NCBI GenBank assembly: GCA_037013495.1
Contig: CM072809.1
Coordinates: 10,242,501-10,306,500, forward strand
DNA length: 64,000 nucleotides
Source: Hippophae tibetana
Lineage: Eukaryota > Streptophyta > Magnoliopsida > Rosales > Elaeagnaceae
Direction of reading: 5' to 3'
Both the position numbers and the translations under genes were made by a program. Positions 23,201 through 33,945 of the stretch are shown here, piece after piece. How positions within the stretch are numbered: position 1 is the first letter of the stretch; each line of letters begins with the position of its first letter. The notes under the pieces are model-generated. The model made no database searches. It had not been told where the DNA came from and saw nothing but the letters and a program-made list of their open reading frames with translations.

Positions 23201-26200
23201 CAGGTAGAAGTTTTGCAAAGTGCATAATTGGTGACACTCTTTCCATTTAAGGTTGTTTCCTTGTGCTTTTGGATAGAGGAAGACAAAACTATGACTTCTC
23301 TTTATAGAACAAGTTTGTTGCTTGTATGATTGTATTTTGCAATTTTGATGCATGAAAACGAAAAATCCTTCTTTTGATAAGAAACATCATAATATATATT
23401 TTTTTGAGCGGACAAACAATCCATTAAAAAAAATTCTAATTGAAATATTGTTGCCTATTTAATACTTTACAAAAACCCATCAAATATTCTTAGGGTATGC
23501 AAGCTCCCTAGCCAATGCTTATTGCAATTTATTGGCGAGAAATTTTTATCTGTCTTCATTATGAGTTTCTGTTTCGAAAGAGTGTAAACGATTGTTCTCA
23601 TTTTCTTTTGAGTGGATTGCTTGTCCACATTTTGTACTTTTATAACTATTTATATATATAAATATATTATGATGTTTCTTATTAAAAAAAAAAAAGATTC
23701 CCTTTTTCCCTTTCTTTCTCAAAACTAGAGTTTAGAAACGGTTTGAATTAATAGGGACGTCATAACCTGTTCTTGTGGACTAGTTGTATTCAACATCACT
23801 TGTATTTATACTCTGGTCGTAAGAGAAGTTAAACTATTATTCTATAGGGTACCGTGACTGGTCTTTTGAAGCAATGATGTTCTTATTAAAGGCATACAAA
23901 CCAAAATTTAAGTATATAAAATTTAGTTAAGTTGGTGAAGCTGTCTTGTTTGGTCTTAGTAGAAGTTATCTACTTCCTGTCAAATAAATGCTGAGACTGG
24001 CCTAATCATTGTGGCAATGTTCTTATTGAAGGCAGTGAACCAAAAAAAATAGATTTTTATTTGGTTAAGTTCGTGAAGCCGCCTTGTTTTATTCTTCGAT
24101 TGCAACACTTATTTTCCAGATGTACTGTAGAATTCGAGGGTGATGAAAATAAGGACTCATTGCTGGCTATGTCATTGGTCTGTGATTATTTTATTTCCAC
24201 CTGACAATCTTTATTCTTCGAACCTAATGATAAATTCTAGGATATCTGAAGAGGCTGTAGAAATGGAGCATGAGTTGATTGAGCTGCAAAAACATATTTC
24301 TACTCAAGGTATTATTGTGCAAGATCTAATGACTGAAGTTTGCCGTGAACTAGAGGACTGGAAGCAATGTGGTTATAATGTTGATGAAACTCTGCAAGAT
24401 TTTCAGAGCTGTGAACTTCAAGATCCATTGCATAATGAAGTAGATGATAATGAGAGATTCTTTGAGAAAATTGATATTCTCTTAGCTGAACATAGAGTGG
24501 ATGAAGCATTAGAGGTTTTAGATGCAGAAGAGAAAAACTCTCTGGAACTGAAAAGCTCTGGAGATATTTCATCAACAGAGGCATCCTCATTCAAAGCAGG
24601 TTTCTTGAGAAGAAAGGCCATGCTTGAGGATCAACTAGTTGAGATTTGTGAACAACCTTCACTTAGTATTGCTGAGTTGAAGAAGGCCTTGTCTGGTTTA
24701 ACTAGACTTGGTAAAGGTCCTTTAGCACATCAATTACTACTAAAATTCTATGGATCCCGCATTCAAAAGAGCATCGAGTGTTTCCTTCCTTCTTGTTCTG
24801 TCTGCCCTAGGACGTATCCTGCAACATTGTCTAAGCTTGTATTTTCTGTAATCTCACACACTACAAAAGAATCTGGCTTGATTTTTGGTGATAATCCTGT
24901 TTATACCAATAGACTTGTTCAGTGGGCAGAATGGGAAATTGAATTCTTTGTGCGGTTGGTCAAAGAGAAGGCACCTTTGTCTGAGAAAGTTTCTGCTTTA
25001 CGTGCGGCTAGCATTTTGGTTGAGTCTAGTCTCAAGTATTCTTTGGCACTGGAATCTTTAGGCCTCAATCTTTCAAAATTGGTTTTGGTGCTTTTGCGAC
25101 CTTTTGTAGAAGAAGTTTTAGAATTGAACTTTAGACGTGCCAAAAAAGCTGTGATTGATTTGGTAGAACATGAAGATTGCATGCCTTTTTCTCCACGCTA
25201 TGCATCTCAATTGGCTGCATTTTCCCCATCATCAGATAACATGCTCGTTGGCAGTGGGATCAGATTTATGTGCATTGTCGAAGTGAGTTGATATCTACAT
25301 TTTGTTTTGTCTGGTTATGCGTGACCCTTGGGCATTTTCCCTATGGTTCCAAACCATGCAAATAAATTATTTTTTTGAACATGAGAATTTTAATTTGAAG
25401 TTTAAGCTTGAAATAATTATGTGCATGCAACTTTTTTGCTTTGAATACGTGCCAATTTGTTACCCTTTTAGCAGTATTGCTAAAGGTCAAAATCAAAATG
25501 AAAGGGAAATGTTATAGGAACTCTGAATGATCTTAAACTGATACGGGAGATTTCACCCCAATCCTTAGATGGCAGTTTTTTTTCCAATGATCTGAACATC
25601 TTTTTGGGGATTTGGGGCATGGGGATGGGGATGGGGATGGGAACGGGGACTAGATTACTTTTATCATTGCCTTTAGTGGCACAAAAAGTATCCGGATGTA
25701 TTTTCTGAGTGGCATGTCTCTGTTGATCCAGTAATGATTTCTTCATGCTTTGACTTTTAATTGTTGATGCACTGTATTTTTTTTTTTGGGAAACCGATGC
25801 ACAGTAATGTTTGTGTTTAGACTTTATTGCATTGTGCCTAAATGCTAGAGGTGAACTAATAATTCGATCAATCTATCTAAATTGAGAAATTTGATTCGAA
25901 CTGTTGGATTCGATTGATAGATTTGTAGTCAGATTGGATTCGAATTGGAAAGTATATAATCCGTTTGGGTTCGGATCGATAGATTTTACAATTTGTTGCA
26001 ATTCGATCCAGACTGAATGATTATTAAAATTATAATTAAATGCATATTTTATTTTATAATGTATTATATTAAAATTATAATTGAATGCATATTTTATTTT
26101 ATAATGTATTATATTAAAATTATAAATAAATACATATGTTATTTTATAACGTGTTATATTAAAATTATTAATAAATGTATAGTTTATTTTAAAATGTGTT

Positions 26201-29200
26201 TTATTAAAATTATAAATAAATGTATATTTTATTTTATAATGTTTCATATTTAAATATTATAGATAACACAATTATATTAAATTGTTATTTTAATTTAAAA
26301 AATAATTATAAATGTTAAATCTCTATAATAATTTAATAATTATCTAAGCATATATTTTATTTTTTAATTTTCTAGTTGTGATTATAAATAATAAATTTTG
26401 CTAGAAATGCATCAATTTAAAATTTAAAATTTAAAGATGTATACATCGTAATTTATATATAACAATAATTCATAAATAAATTTCAACATCAATTTGATCT
26501 TTTCGATTCGAAAATGTTTAATCTATTTGGATTCGAATTGATTCAAATTGATTACATAATTGGTTCAGATTTGGATTGAAAATTTTCAAATCTAATTTAG
26601 ATCAAATCAGATTTAGATCGGTGAAAAAAAAACAGGCAGGCGGTTTGGATCCGCTGCTAACCTCTACTGAATGCAATATAGATTACTTAATTCAAATAAA
26701 TCTCAGAGTCAATTTGTTTCTTAATAGATGGTTTTCCATGAAGTCATTGCACCCCACTTTTCCTTCCTAAACATCATATCTGTGCCAGTGTGTAGTTTCT
26801 CCATGCTGATTTGTCTAAATAAGTATTATGCCAAGCATGCTTTCTAATTTCACTAATTTGTTTCTAAAATAGTTTGGTAATTTTGAAGTTCAAAATCTTT
26901 GCAGGATATACTGGAACAGCTCTCCCCATTAACCATTTCACACTTTGGAGGAAATGTCTTAAGTAGAATTGTGCAGCTTTTTGATAAATACATTGATGTG
27001 CTAATCAAAGCCCTACAAGGCCCCTCTGATGACGATAATATTACAGAATTAAAAGAGATCGTCCCAATTAGAGCCGAGACAGATTCAGAACAGCTTTCAG
27101 TTTTGGGAGTAGCATTTACTATCATGGATGAACTTTTACCAAACTCTGTGATAACTGTTTGGAAACAGCACGGTGAAAGTGATGACTCAAAAGATAGATC
27201 TTCTGATAATATAAAGCCTAATCCAAGTATTGCAACAGAATTGAAGGATTGGAGACGTCATCTTCAACATTCATTTGACAAGCTTAGGGATCATTTTTGT
27301 CTTCAATATGTTTTGATTTTCATCTACTCAAGAGAAGGAAAGACGCGGTTAGATGCACACATATATTTAAATGGGGACAGAGAGGATCTACACTGGGACT
27401 CTGGTCCTCTTCCTTCTCTTCCATTTCAGGTGTACCTTCTTTCTTTATTATTATATTTTTCAGTGGCACTGACATAAATGAATCTCTGACTTGTACTATA
27501 GTTTCCTTCATAAATATCATTTCCTTTTTCTATTGTCAAAGGTGGCTTATTTTTCCCTAGTGATTTTTATTGAGGCTTTCTTTTTGTCATTTAAAGAATA
27601 ATGTATCTCTCAATATTAATTCATATTCTAGGTATACTCTTGGACTTTGAAGTTTGAGCTGTTTTAGGGCCTACTATGCCTTGGGTTTCACCATGTTAAA
27701 TTTTCAACAATGTGTTTAATGTTTATATTGTGCAATGAACAACATTTCTGGTTCGAGTCATCGTATTGGGTGTTGTCATGTTTGTAATGACGTCGTTGGT
27801 TCATTTGGCTGTTACAGTCCATATATTCTTAAGATTTTAGTGCAAATCAGCTGTCATAAATCATGTGTGTTATATTTGTTCCTTTTGTGCCCTTGGTTTC
27901 AAAGTAACATGTTTTTCAAATTAAGAAATGTACTTTGTTGATAATCATTTAGTTGTCTTGTTGATCCTTAAAAGGCCAATCAATGTTTGATGTAGTTTCC
28001 TGTAAATCTTCAAGTTATCACATGACTATGCAGCCAAAGAACTTGTTTACATCATAAAGAGATATCACTGTAGATATTTTTGCTGTGCAAGTAAATAAAA
28101 TATAGTGCCACTATTGCAGGCGTTGTTTGCAAAACTGCAGCAATTAGCAACTGTGGCTGGAGATGTGCTACTTGGAAAGGAGAAAATACAGAAAATTTTG
28201 CTTGCTAGGCTAACAGAGACTGTTGTAATGTGGTTATCTGACGAACAAGAGTTTTGGAGTGTCTTTGAAGATGGTTTGGGTCCTCTCCAACCACAGGGCT
28301 TACAGCAGGTACTTTTTTCATTCTAAATTTTTATTTATAATTGTATTTCTCATTTATTAGAAGCAACTACTGTTCTTCATCTATTTTTTGAAGCTTGGTC
28401 ATTTCCTTCTTTTGTTGGGGAAAATTGTCTTTATTAGGAATTACTAGATTGGATGGAATGCTTTTCTTTGTGGTGAAGAGTGTAATTGAATGATGAATAC
28501 CTCATAAAATGTAACATTCAAAAGCCCGCTATGTGGACAACAGATTTTTGGGAACCCAGACAGTAGCCCTAGGAACAAGTCAATATTTTCTTTTAAAGGT
28601 AACAGTACCCATTGGCGTTAGAATCATAAGTGAAAGGCAAGAGTTGCTTGTAGATAACAATTGATTTATGCAATGATTTATTTTATTCATTAATCCCAAT
28701 GAGTGTTCTTGTTGGACAAATAACTCATAAATATACACAATAAGATTTAAATAAAAATGCAATTTTGATCACATGGTTTTTTAAGCCCGACGGGCCTCTA
28801 TTTTGGTGCATTAACTTGAGAATACTTCATTCAAGATTTGACTTTAAGATTGAGTAAATTGGCTAAATAATTTGTGCTGCAAAATGCAGTATAAATGGTG
28901 ATGAGATGTGAGATGTAAAAAAATACTTGTTCCCAATGCAAAGTAGGGGTGTTCAAATATTATCCGATTAAAACCAACCCATTTAACCCTCTGGTCAGAT
29001 TGGATCTCTTTTGCGCACTCATCTGGATAGAGATATTAAGTTCTCTGACTGACACTCAACTTTTCGAACTACTTCTGATGAGTAAGGATGAAACTCCTAC
29101 ATAAGTTTTACACTTGTGTAATTGAAAGCGTATATAGTTTGCTCTTGTATAGGATGAGTGTAGAATCTGTTTGGACCTATCTACAATTATTGGTTGGGTT

Positions 29201-30332
29201 ATAAATGGGGATGACTATGATCTTTTGTTTTCTGGTCAAGTGGATGACTATGATCTGTAATTCAATTCATATATCCTGTTTATTTTCTCTCTCTGAGAAA
29301 CTCTGAGTTGACTTTCCTAGAATTTTAAATTGCTTTGGTTGCATAGTAAAATGCTAGCTTGAAAACATCTAGTTTATTTATGCCCAGTTTTAGAGATGAA
29401 AATGCCTCTTGCATTGATTCAGGTTGTAATTGCACCTTTTCTATCAGTATTAAGATGAATGTCAAAATTATAATAGTTGATAACACGTTAGTTCTCAATA
29501 AAGAAAGCTAGATGAACAGAAATTTAATAATAATGGCTATTAATAAAATCTCAACCATCATATTTGGGTATGATTCAGGTAAGTTGTGCTCTAAATATCT
29601 TTGAGTCTTATATTAATCTGAATGTGCCTTCTCACATTTTCTATGTTAAGGGTTGACAAAATTTAGGTGACACTGATGTTGTCAGAAAATTTATATTCAA
29701 AGGGAACTTGTTGAATATAGGTGCCTGCAGGCTGCAAGAGCCTTTTTTTTAATTTATAAATTTTAGGCCGTGTTCTATGATGGTTAGATGAATATGTCTT
29801 TTATCTTGGTTATTACCTAAGTTGATGATAAACTTTTGTTACAGCTAATTCTTGACATGCACTTTACTGTTGAGATTGCACGTTTTGCGGGTTACCCGTC
29901 TAAACATGTCCATCAGATTGCATCTGCCATTATTGCTCGTGCTATCAGGACATTCTCAGCTAGAGGTATAGATCCACAAAGGTAAAATATATATTTTTGG
30001 TTAAAATTTCCCAGTTTTGTTCCTTCTCCAGTTCTCCCTTTTTAACCTGTTTGTTAGCTATACCTGAAATTTGTTTCCTTTTTAGCGCACTCCCTGAGGA
30101 CGAATGGTTTGTTGAAACTGCAAAATCTGCAATAAACAAACTATTGTTAGGAGTGGACGGGTCAGAGGCATCCGAAATCGATGAAGATGATATCGTTCAG
30201 CATGATGATATGGTATCAGATTCAGACGACACTGTTTCTTCGCTCTCTACTGTAGAGTCCTTCCAGTCCTTCGTGTCTGCAAATATGGGAGAACTAGATA
30301 GTCCTGTTTACTTGACTGATCCAGATGGCTAA
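20209..30332 (+). CDS. EXO84C: Exocyst complex component EXO84C
   Basis: Seven exons: join(20209..20304,23018..23112,24241..25282,26905..27429,28120..28308,29845..29981,30086..30332), 776 residues, close to the usual length of about 770. The start is the ATG giving [15 protein letters not shown], the acidic N-terminus of EXO84C. Next come [20 protein letters not shown] and a Vps51/Exo84-type helical N-domain ([20 protein letters not shown]). The long exon 3 carries the Exo84 C-terminal helical region ([20 protein letters not shown]), and the protein ends in an acidic/serine tail. All junctions are GT-AG and in phase. EXO84 is one of eight exocyst subunits that tether secretory vesicles to the plasma membrane; plant EXO84 is split into A, B and C paralogues. 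Introns carry a TRIM (intron 1), a G-rich tract and MITE (intron 3) and a dispersed repeat (intron 5). A truncated copy of the intron 2/exon 3 region lies at 1380-2110. Confidence 0.95.
21839..22396 (-). mobile_element. TRIM/SMART-type LTR element with an inverted extra LTR
   Basis: Three 117-bp LTR copies occur: 21839-21955 and 22064-22180 (minus orientation) and 22280-22396 (plus). The minus pair flanks a 108-bp interior with a primer-binding site next to the 5' LTR (complement TGGTATCAGAGC, 22052-22063) and a polypurine tract next to the 3' LTR, giving a complete element of only 342 bp with no coding capacity. After 22180 a second polypurine side begins, inverts near 22220 and returns as plus-strand GAGGGGGAG (22271-22279) plus the third LTR, whose first two bases are TA where TG is expected. 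The right half is therefore a palindrome. It lies in EXO84C intron 1. No clear target duplication was found. Confidence 0.88.
22052..22063 (-). promoter_or_regulatory. TRIM primer-binding site (initiator tRNA-Met)
   Basis: The reverse complement reads TGGTATCAGAGC, the standard plant Copia/TRIM primer-binding site. It abuts the LTR that begins at 22064. Confidence 0.85.
25606..25649 (+). other. G-quadruplex-capable G-rich tract in EXO84C intron 3
   Basis: Six runs of four G plus one run of three fall within about 43 bases, built largely on a GGGGAT repeat (GGGGATGGGGATGGGGATGG at 25621-25640). Loops are mostly two bases, with longer ones at the edges. The tract lies on the sense strand of the transcribed intron, so it could fold in DNA or pre-mRNA. 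The surroundings are AT-rich. Confidence 0.75.
25846..26670. mobile_element. Non-autonomous DNA element (MITE-like), copy 1
   Basis: The ends are imperfect inverted repeats (left AGAGGTGAACTAATAATTCG, right complement AGAGGTTAGCAGCGGATCC). Just inside each end are many GATTCGAATTGG/GGATCGGAT-type words, and the middle is very AT-rich. A second copy of the family lies at 53284-53879. No coding capacity is seen, and the target duplication of this copy is not clear. It lies in EXO84C intron 3. Confidence 0.65.
26025..26249. repeat. 45-bp tandem repeat, five units
   Basis: Five successive 45-bp units begin ATTAAAATTAT, contain TTTATTTTATAATGT and diverge slightly. Because 45 is a multiple of three, both strands hold long repetitive open frames that are not genes. 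The copy of this MITE at 53284-53879 has only one such unit (about 53450), so the array expanded in this copy. Confidence 0.85.
28750..28845. repeat. Dispersed repeat, copy in EXO84C intron 5
   Basis: AATGCAATTTTGATCACATG, GGTTTTTTAAGC and CTATTTTGGTGCATTAA recur in the same order at about 34182-34295 in CDKB1 intron 2, followed by GAGAATACTT/AAGAATACTT. The family is unknown; the ends were not resolved. Confidence 0.65.
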
Positions 30333-33300
30333 CAATGTATTGGTCAACAAATTATAGAGAAGGGACAATGATTTCTGCATTAAAGAAGGTAAAATTTACT
30401 TTAGCTTGTCCATGAAGGCAGATTATTACTATTATTATTATTTGCTATTTTGTAGAATGATTATGTTGCTTTAATGACATTGTTAATCTGTTTCAGAAGA
30501 TACATTCCCTGATGCCCCATGTCATTGCTAGTCAGCTGTTGATTTCTCCGATATCACCGACTTTCTTCTTCTTTTTGTAAAATGAAGTGCTTGGATGGGC
30601 GGGTTTACCAGCTGGCAGTAGAGTCCAAAACGATTTTCTGTCTATGTATTGGATGTATTTGGATTTGCTCACTCTGTCTTAGCTAGTGGTAATGGTCATT
30701 TATACACAAACTATATTTCCCCCTCTTCCTTTTAGAGCTTTTGAAGAGCTGTTTGAAGAGAATTTCTAAGTGTTCAAGATTCTAGTGATTTGTAACGAGA
30801 AGTAGAAATTTAGATAACTGAAGGAGATATTATATTTTACTTATTTAAGTGGTATATATATGTATGACATCGTGCATGCGAGTTACGTATAAGCAACTTA
30901 GTTACAAAATTATGTACAAATTAAATAGAAAACAGATCACTATAAATGTTACATTGTTAAGTCATTACATACATATAATCGTAGGTCGTTATATTTAGGA
31001 CACTTTCTAGATGTCGTGACTTCAATAGATCATGACATCTAAGACTTCGTAGTTTGATAACGAGATCTTGAGGTCAATTGAGCTGTACTTATTACAAAGC
31101 TTGTTGGACCTAGATCATTTTGAAACCATCATCATAATTTTGCTATTTTTTAACGGGATATCTACATTCATTAGGTTGGATGCTATTTATATATTTAATA
31201 TATCATATTTTATTTTTTCATTTACTTTTATTTGTTATCCCTTCTTTTAGTTTTTTACCAAAAAGTTAAAGAGATTACATTCAAAAGTGTAGCATCCAAC
31301 AAAAAAGGAGGAAAAACAGAATCTCACAAAACTTCCCCAACCGAGCTAACAGCAAACTTAGGTACCACACGTGCAGCATGGTTAGCAGTTCTTGATCCTT
31401 TTATTTGCTATCTTAGTACTGTAAAATTGACCTTTTTGTTGTTGTTCAACACTGTCGTCATCAAAAACAAAAAAAGAAAACCCTGTTTGTCACCATAATA
31501 CTTCCCAATGTTATTAAAAGTTAAATTTACCACAGTAGTCACGACTATTGTTCTTCAATTGTTTCACAATCCACACACATCAAAATAATGAAGATAACTA
31601 CATGCGCCATTGAATTATATATTAAGAGGAAAATTATTCAAAGGTTCTGCATTCAAGAGAGTGTTAATCATGGTGTTGGAGTCAGATAAATACCATACAA
31701 GGGAATGCATTTCATTTGCCAACGAGTTGAACTATCTAGCACATATGAACATGTATAAGATCCGAGTTCGAGTCTATCTATAGCGTCTGAGTTATAGGTA
31801 TTAAAAAACGGACCGTTTGTACCAATGAGAAGAAATTGACATCGTTAGCTCAATTATATACGTAACAACAATCACAATATCAAAAATACAATTAATGTAG
31901 ACATAAGAGGAGAAAATAGAAGTAATATGTTAATTGATAAATCAAACTATTCAACTTAAATTACTTAGAATTGAACTGAGATTTATGTTTTATTAGTTGA
32001 ATTTGAAAATGCAACACAATATAAGTCATTTAAGGTTTTAAAGTTTGTAGACCGACTGACATATTAATGCACATATTTATTTTTAAATTTATACATTTAT
32101 AATTCATATATCATTAATTCTAATCAAACTTTTATGTTCATTTGAGGAGTTAGGAGTTGAAACAATTTATATTATTTTTCTTTTATATTTATTAAATTTT
32201 TTTTATCATAACTAGTAAAAAATCTAAATTATTTTTTGTTCTCAATAATTTATTTATTTTTAATTTTTTTCTATTTGAAAATTGATGCAGAATTATAGTT
32301 TAAATGTTAATATATAATTTTTTAATTAAATAGTTAATTAAATAATAAATTTTATTTATTAATTGAATAGTAGTATAAAATAAAATTATTTAAATTCACT
32401 TAAATATATCTAAAATATAAACCAATCTATAGATTAATTAAAAGTTTTATAATAGACATTTTATAGTTTAGTTTTATTTTTTGATTTTACAAATCGATAT
32501 ATGTTAGTTTAATTGATATTTTAAATCAAACTACACCCACACGCTGGGAGAAAGATATATCCGACCGAAAATTGTAATATGAATAATGAAATAGACCTAA
32601 ATAGAGGGAGATGAGACTAGAAAAAATATGGAAACTCAAATAAATCAACGACAAAAGCAAGAATAATAGTTCCAAAAGTGGGTTTGGGTTTTCTTGTCAC
32701 TGCATATGAGCTTTCTTAGTTATATAAATTAATAAAGTGATCCACTAAATCTAATTTTAAAATTACATATTTTTTGTGAGGTTAAATAGGAAATCCCCAT
32801 TATTTAAATTAAAAAAAAGAATAAGAAATTAAAAAATGAGGTTAAAAACAGAGGAGTTTCACACCTGTGTCAGCCATGACCGACAGGCTACTTGGTAGGT
32901 GGATTTCTAGTTTTAATGTTAGAAGTTCACGTTTGGATGAGTGCAATATAAGAGAGAAAGATAGATTTTTAATTTTCTTTCAAAAAATTATCTAATTTAA
33001 AAATTAAACTTAATGGACCATCTTATCAAATTACATAACTAATAAAACACACCAAAAAATTTTCAATACCAAAATGTAGTATCCCTCAAAAGGTTTTGGA
33101 GTTATAAAATAGTTCCAGGTGCTTTCGATATGTAAATAAATTTCCTTAATGTTAAACCTATTTTTAGTTTTAATTTTTGACTTGTATGCTAATGTAACGT
33201 GAAAAAAATATTTTTATATATTATAATCATAACACAATTAACATAATATTTTTTTTATTATGTAAATTAAATTATATTTAACAATAATACAACATCACTA

Positions 33301-33945
33301 TTACATATAATTTATTACAAATTTATACGTATAAAAATCATCCTTACGTGATTATGTCACCTTTAGAAATTTGGAAGCAAAAAGATAAATGATAACATAC
33401 ATAATGCTAGGAAAATGGATTTATTTATTTTTAACTTTTGTTGACATCGTATTTAATATCAATTATATTCCTCTAATTCTCGGCTTGTTAACTAAAGATA
33501 CAAATTATTGAGAAAACAACCAAAATATCAACTGCTTAACATGTATTTTAACTCCACAAATATTGATATACGTCAATAATTTGATTTAGATTAGTGCTGA
33601 AGATGTATTTTAAACATCATTTGCTTCAATTTCAGCTTACACTTACAGCAAAGGAGTAGATAAATATCAACTGCGTCGAGGCTTTTGATGATAGATCAAA
33701 CTCAATTGCGTGATCAAGCACTACGAGCAATATCTTAATCGAAACAATTTAAATAATAATAAATAAAGTTCCTAAGAAAGAAAAAGGGATATTGATATAT
33801 TTATTGTAGTGTTTAGTTGGAAGTGCGTAGGTTGGTGTGCATGCATTCACCAAGATGATGACAATTGACTTCCCAAAGTAAAAAATGCAAACAGCACATG
33901 AAAGCAATTTCATTGAAACATGAGAATTGTCAAGCCTATCAAACG
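30333..33945. other. Intergenic region between EXO84C and CDKB1 3' ends
   Basis: The first ~500 bases probably include the EXO84C 3' untranslated region. The rest is AT-rich. A SINE-like trace may exist at about 31670-31830 (a B-box-like GAGTTCGAGTC at 31770-31780), but neither a poly(A) end nor a target duplication is evident. Short open frames around 31068-31498 lack coding features. Confidence 0.5.

Noticed and set aside
26025-26249. CRISPR-like direct repeat array
   Set aside because: The units are contiguous and AT-rich without unique spacers, inside a plant transposon.
25873-26253. Long open frames on both strands with regularly repeated residues
   Set aside because: They are translations of a 45-bp (15-codon) AT-rich tandem repeat in a MITE.
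31068-31498. Two overlapping plus-strand frames downstream of EXO84C
   Set aside because: AT-rich low-complexity translation with no conserved motif; treated as intergenic.
31670-31830. SINE with pol III B-box
   Set aside because: Only a B-box-like word is present; no poly(A) or oligo(T) end and no target duplication found, so not listed as a separate element.
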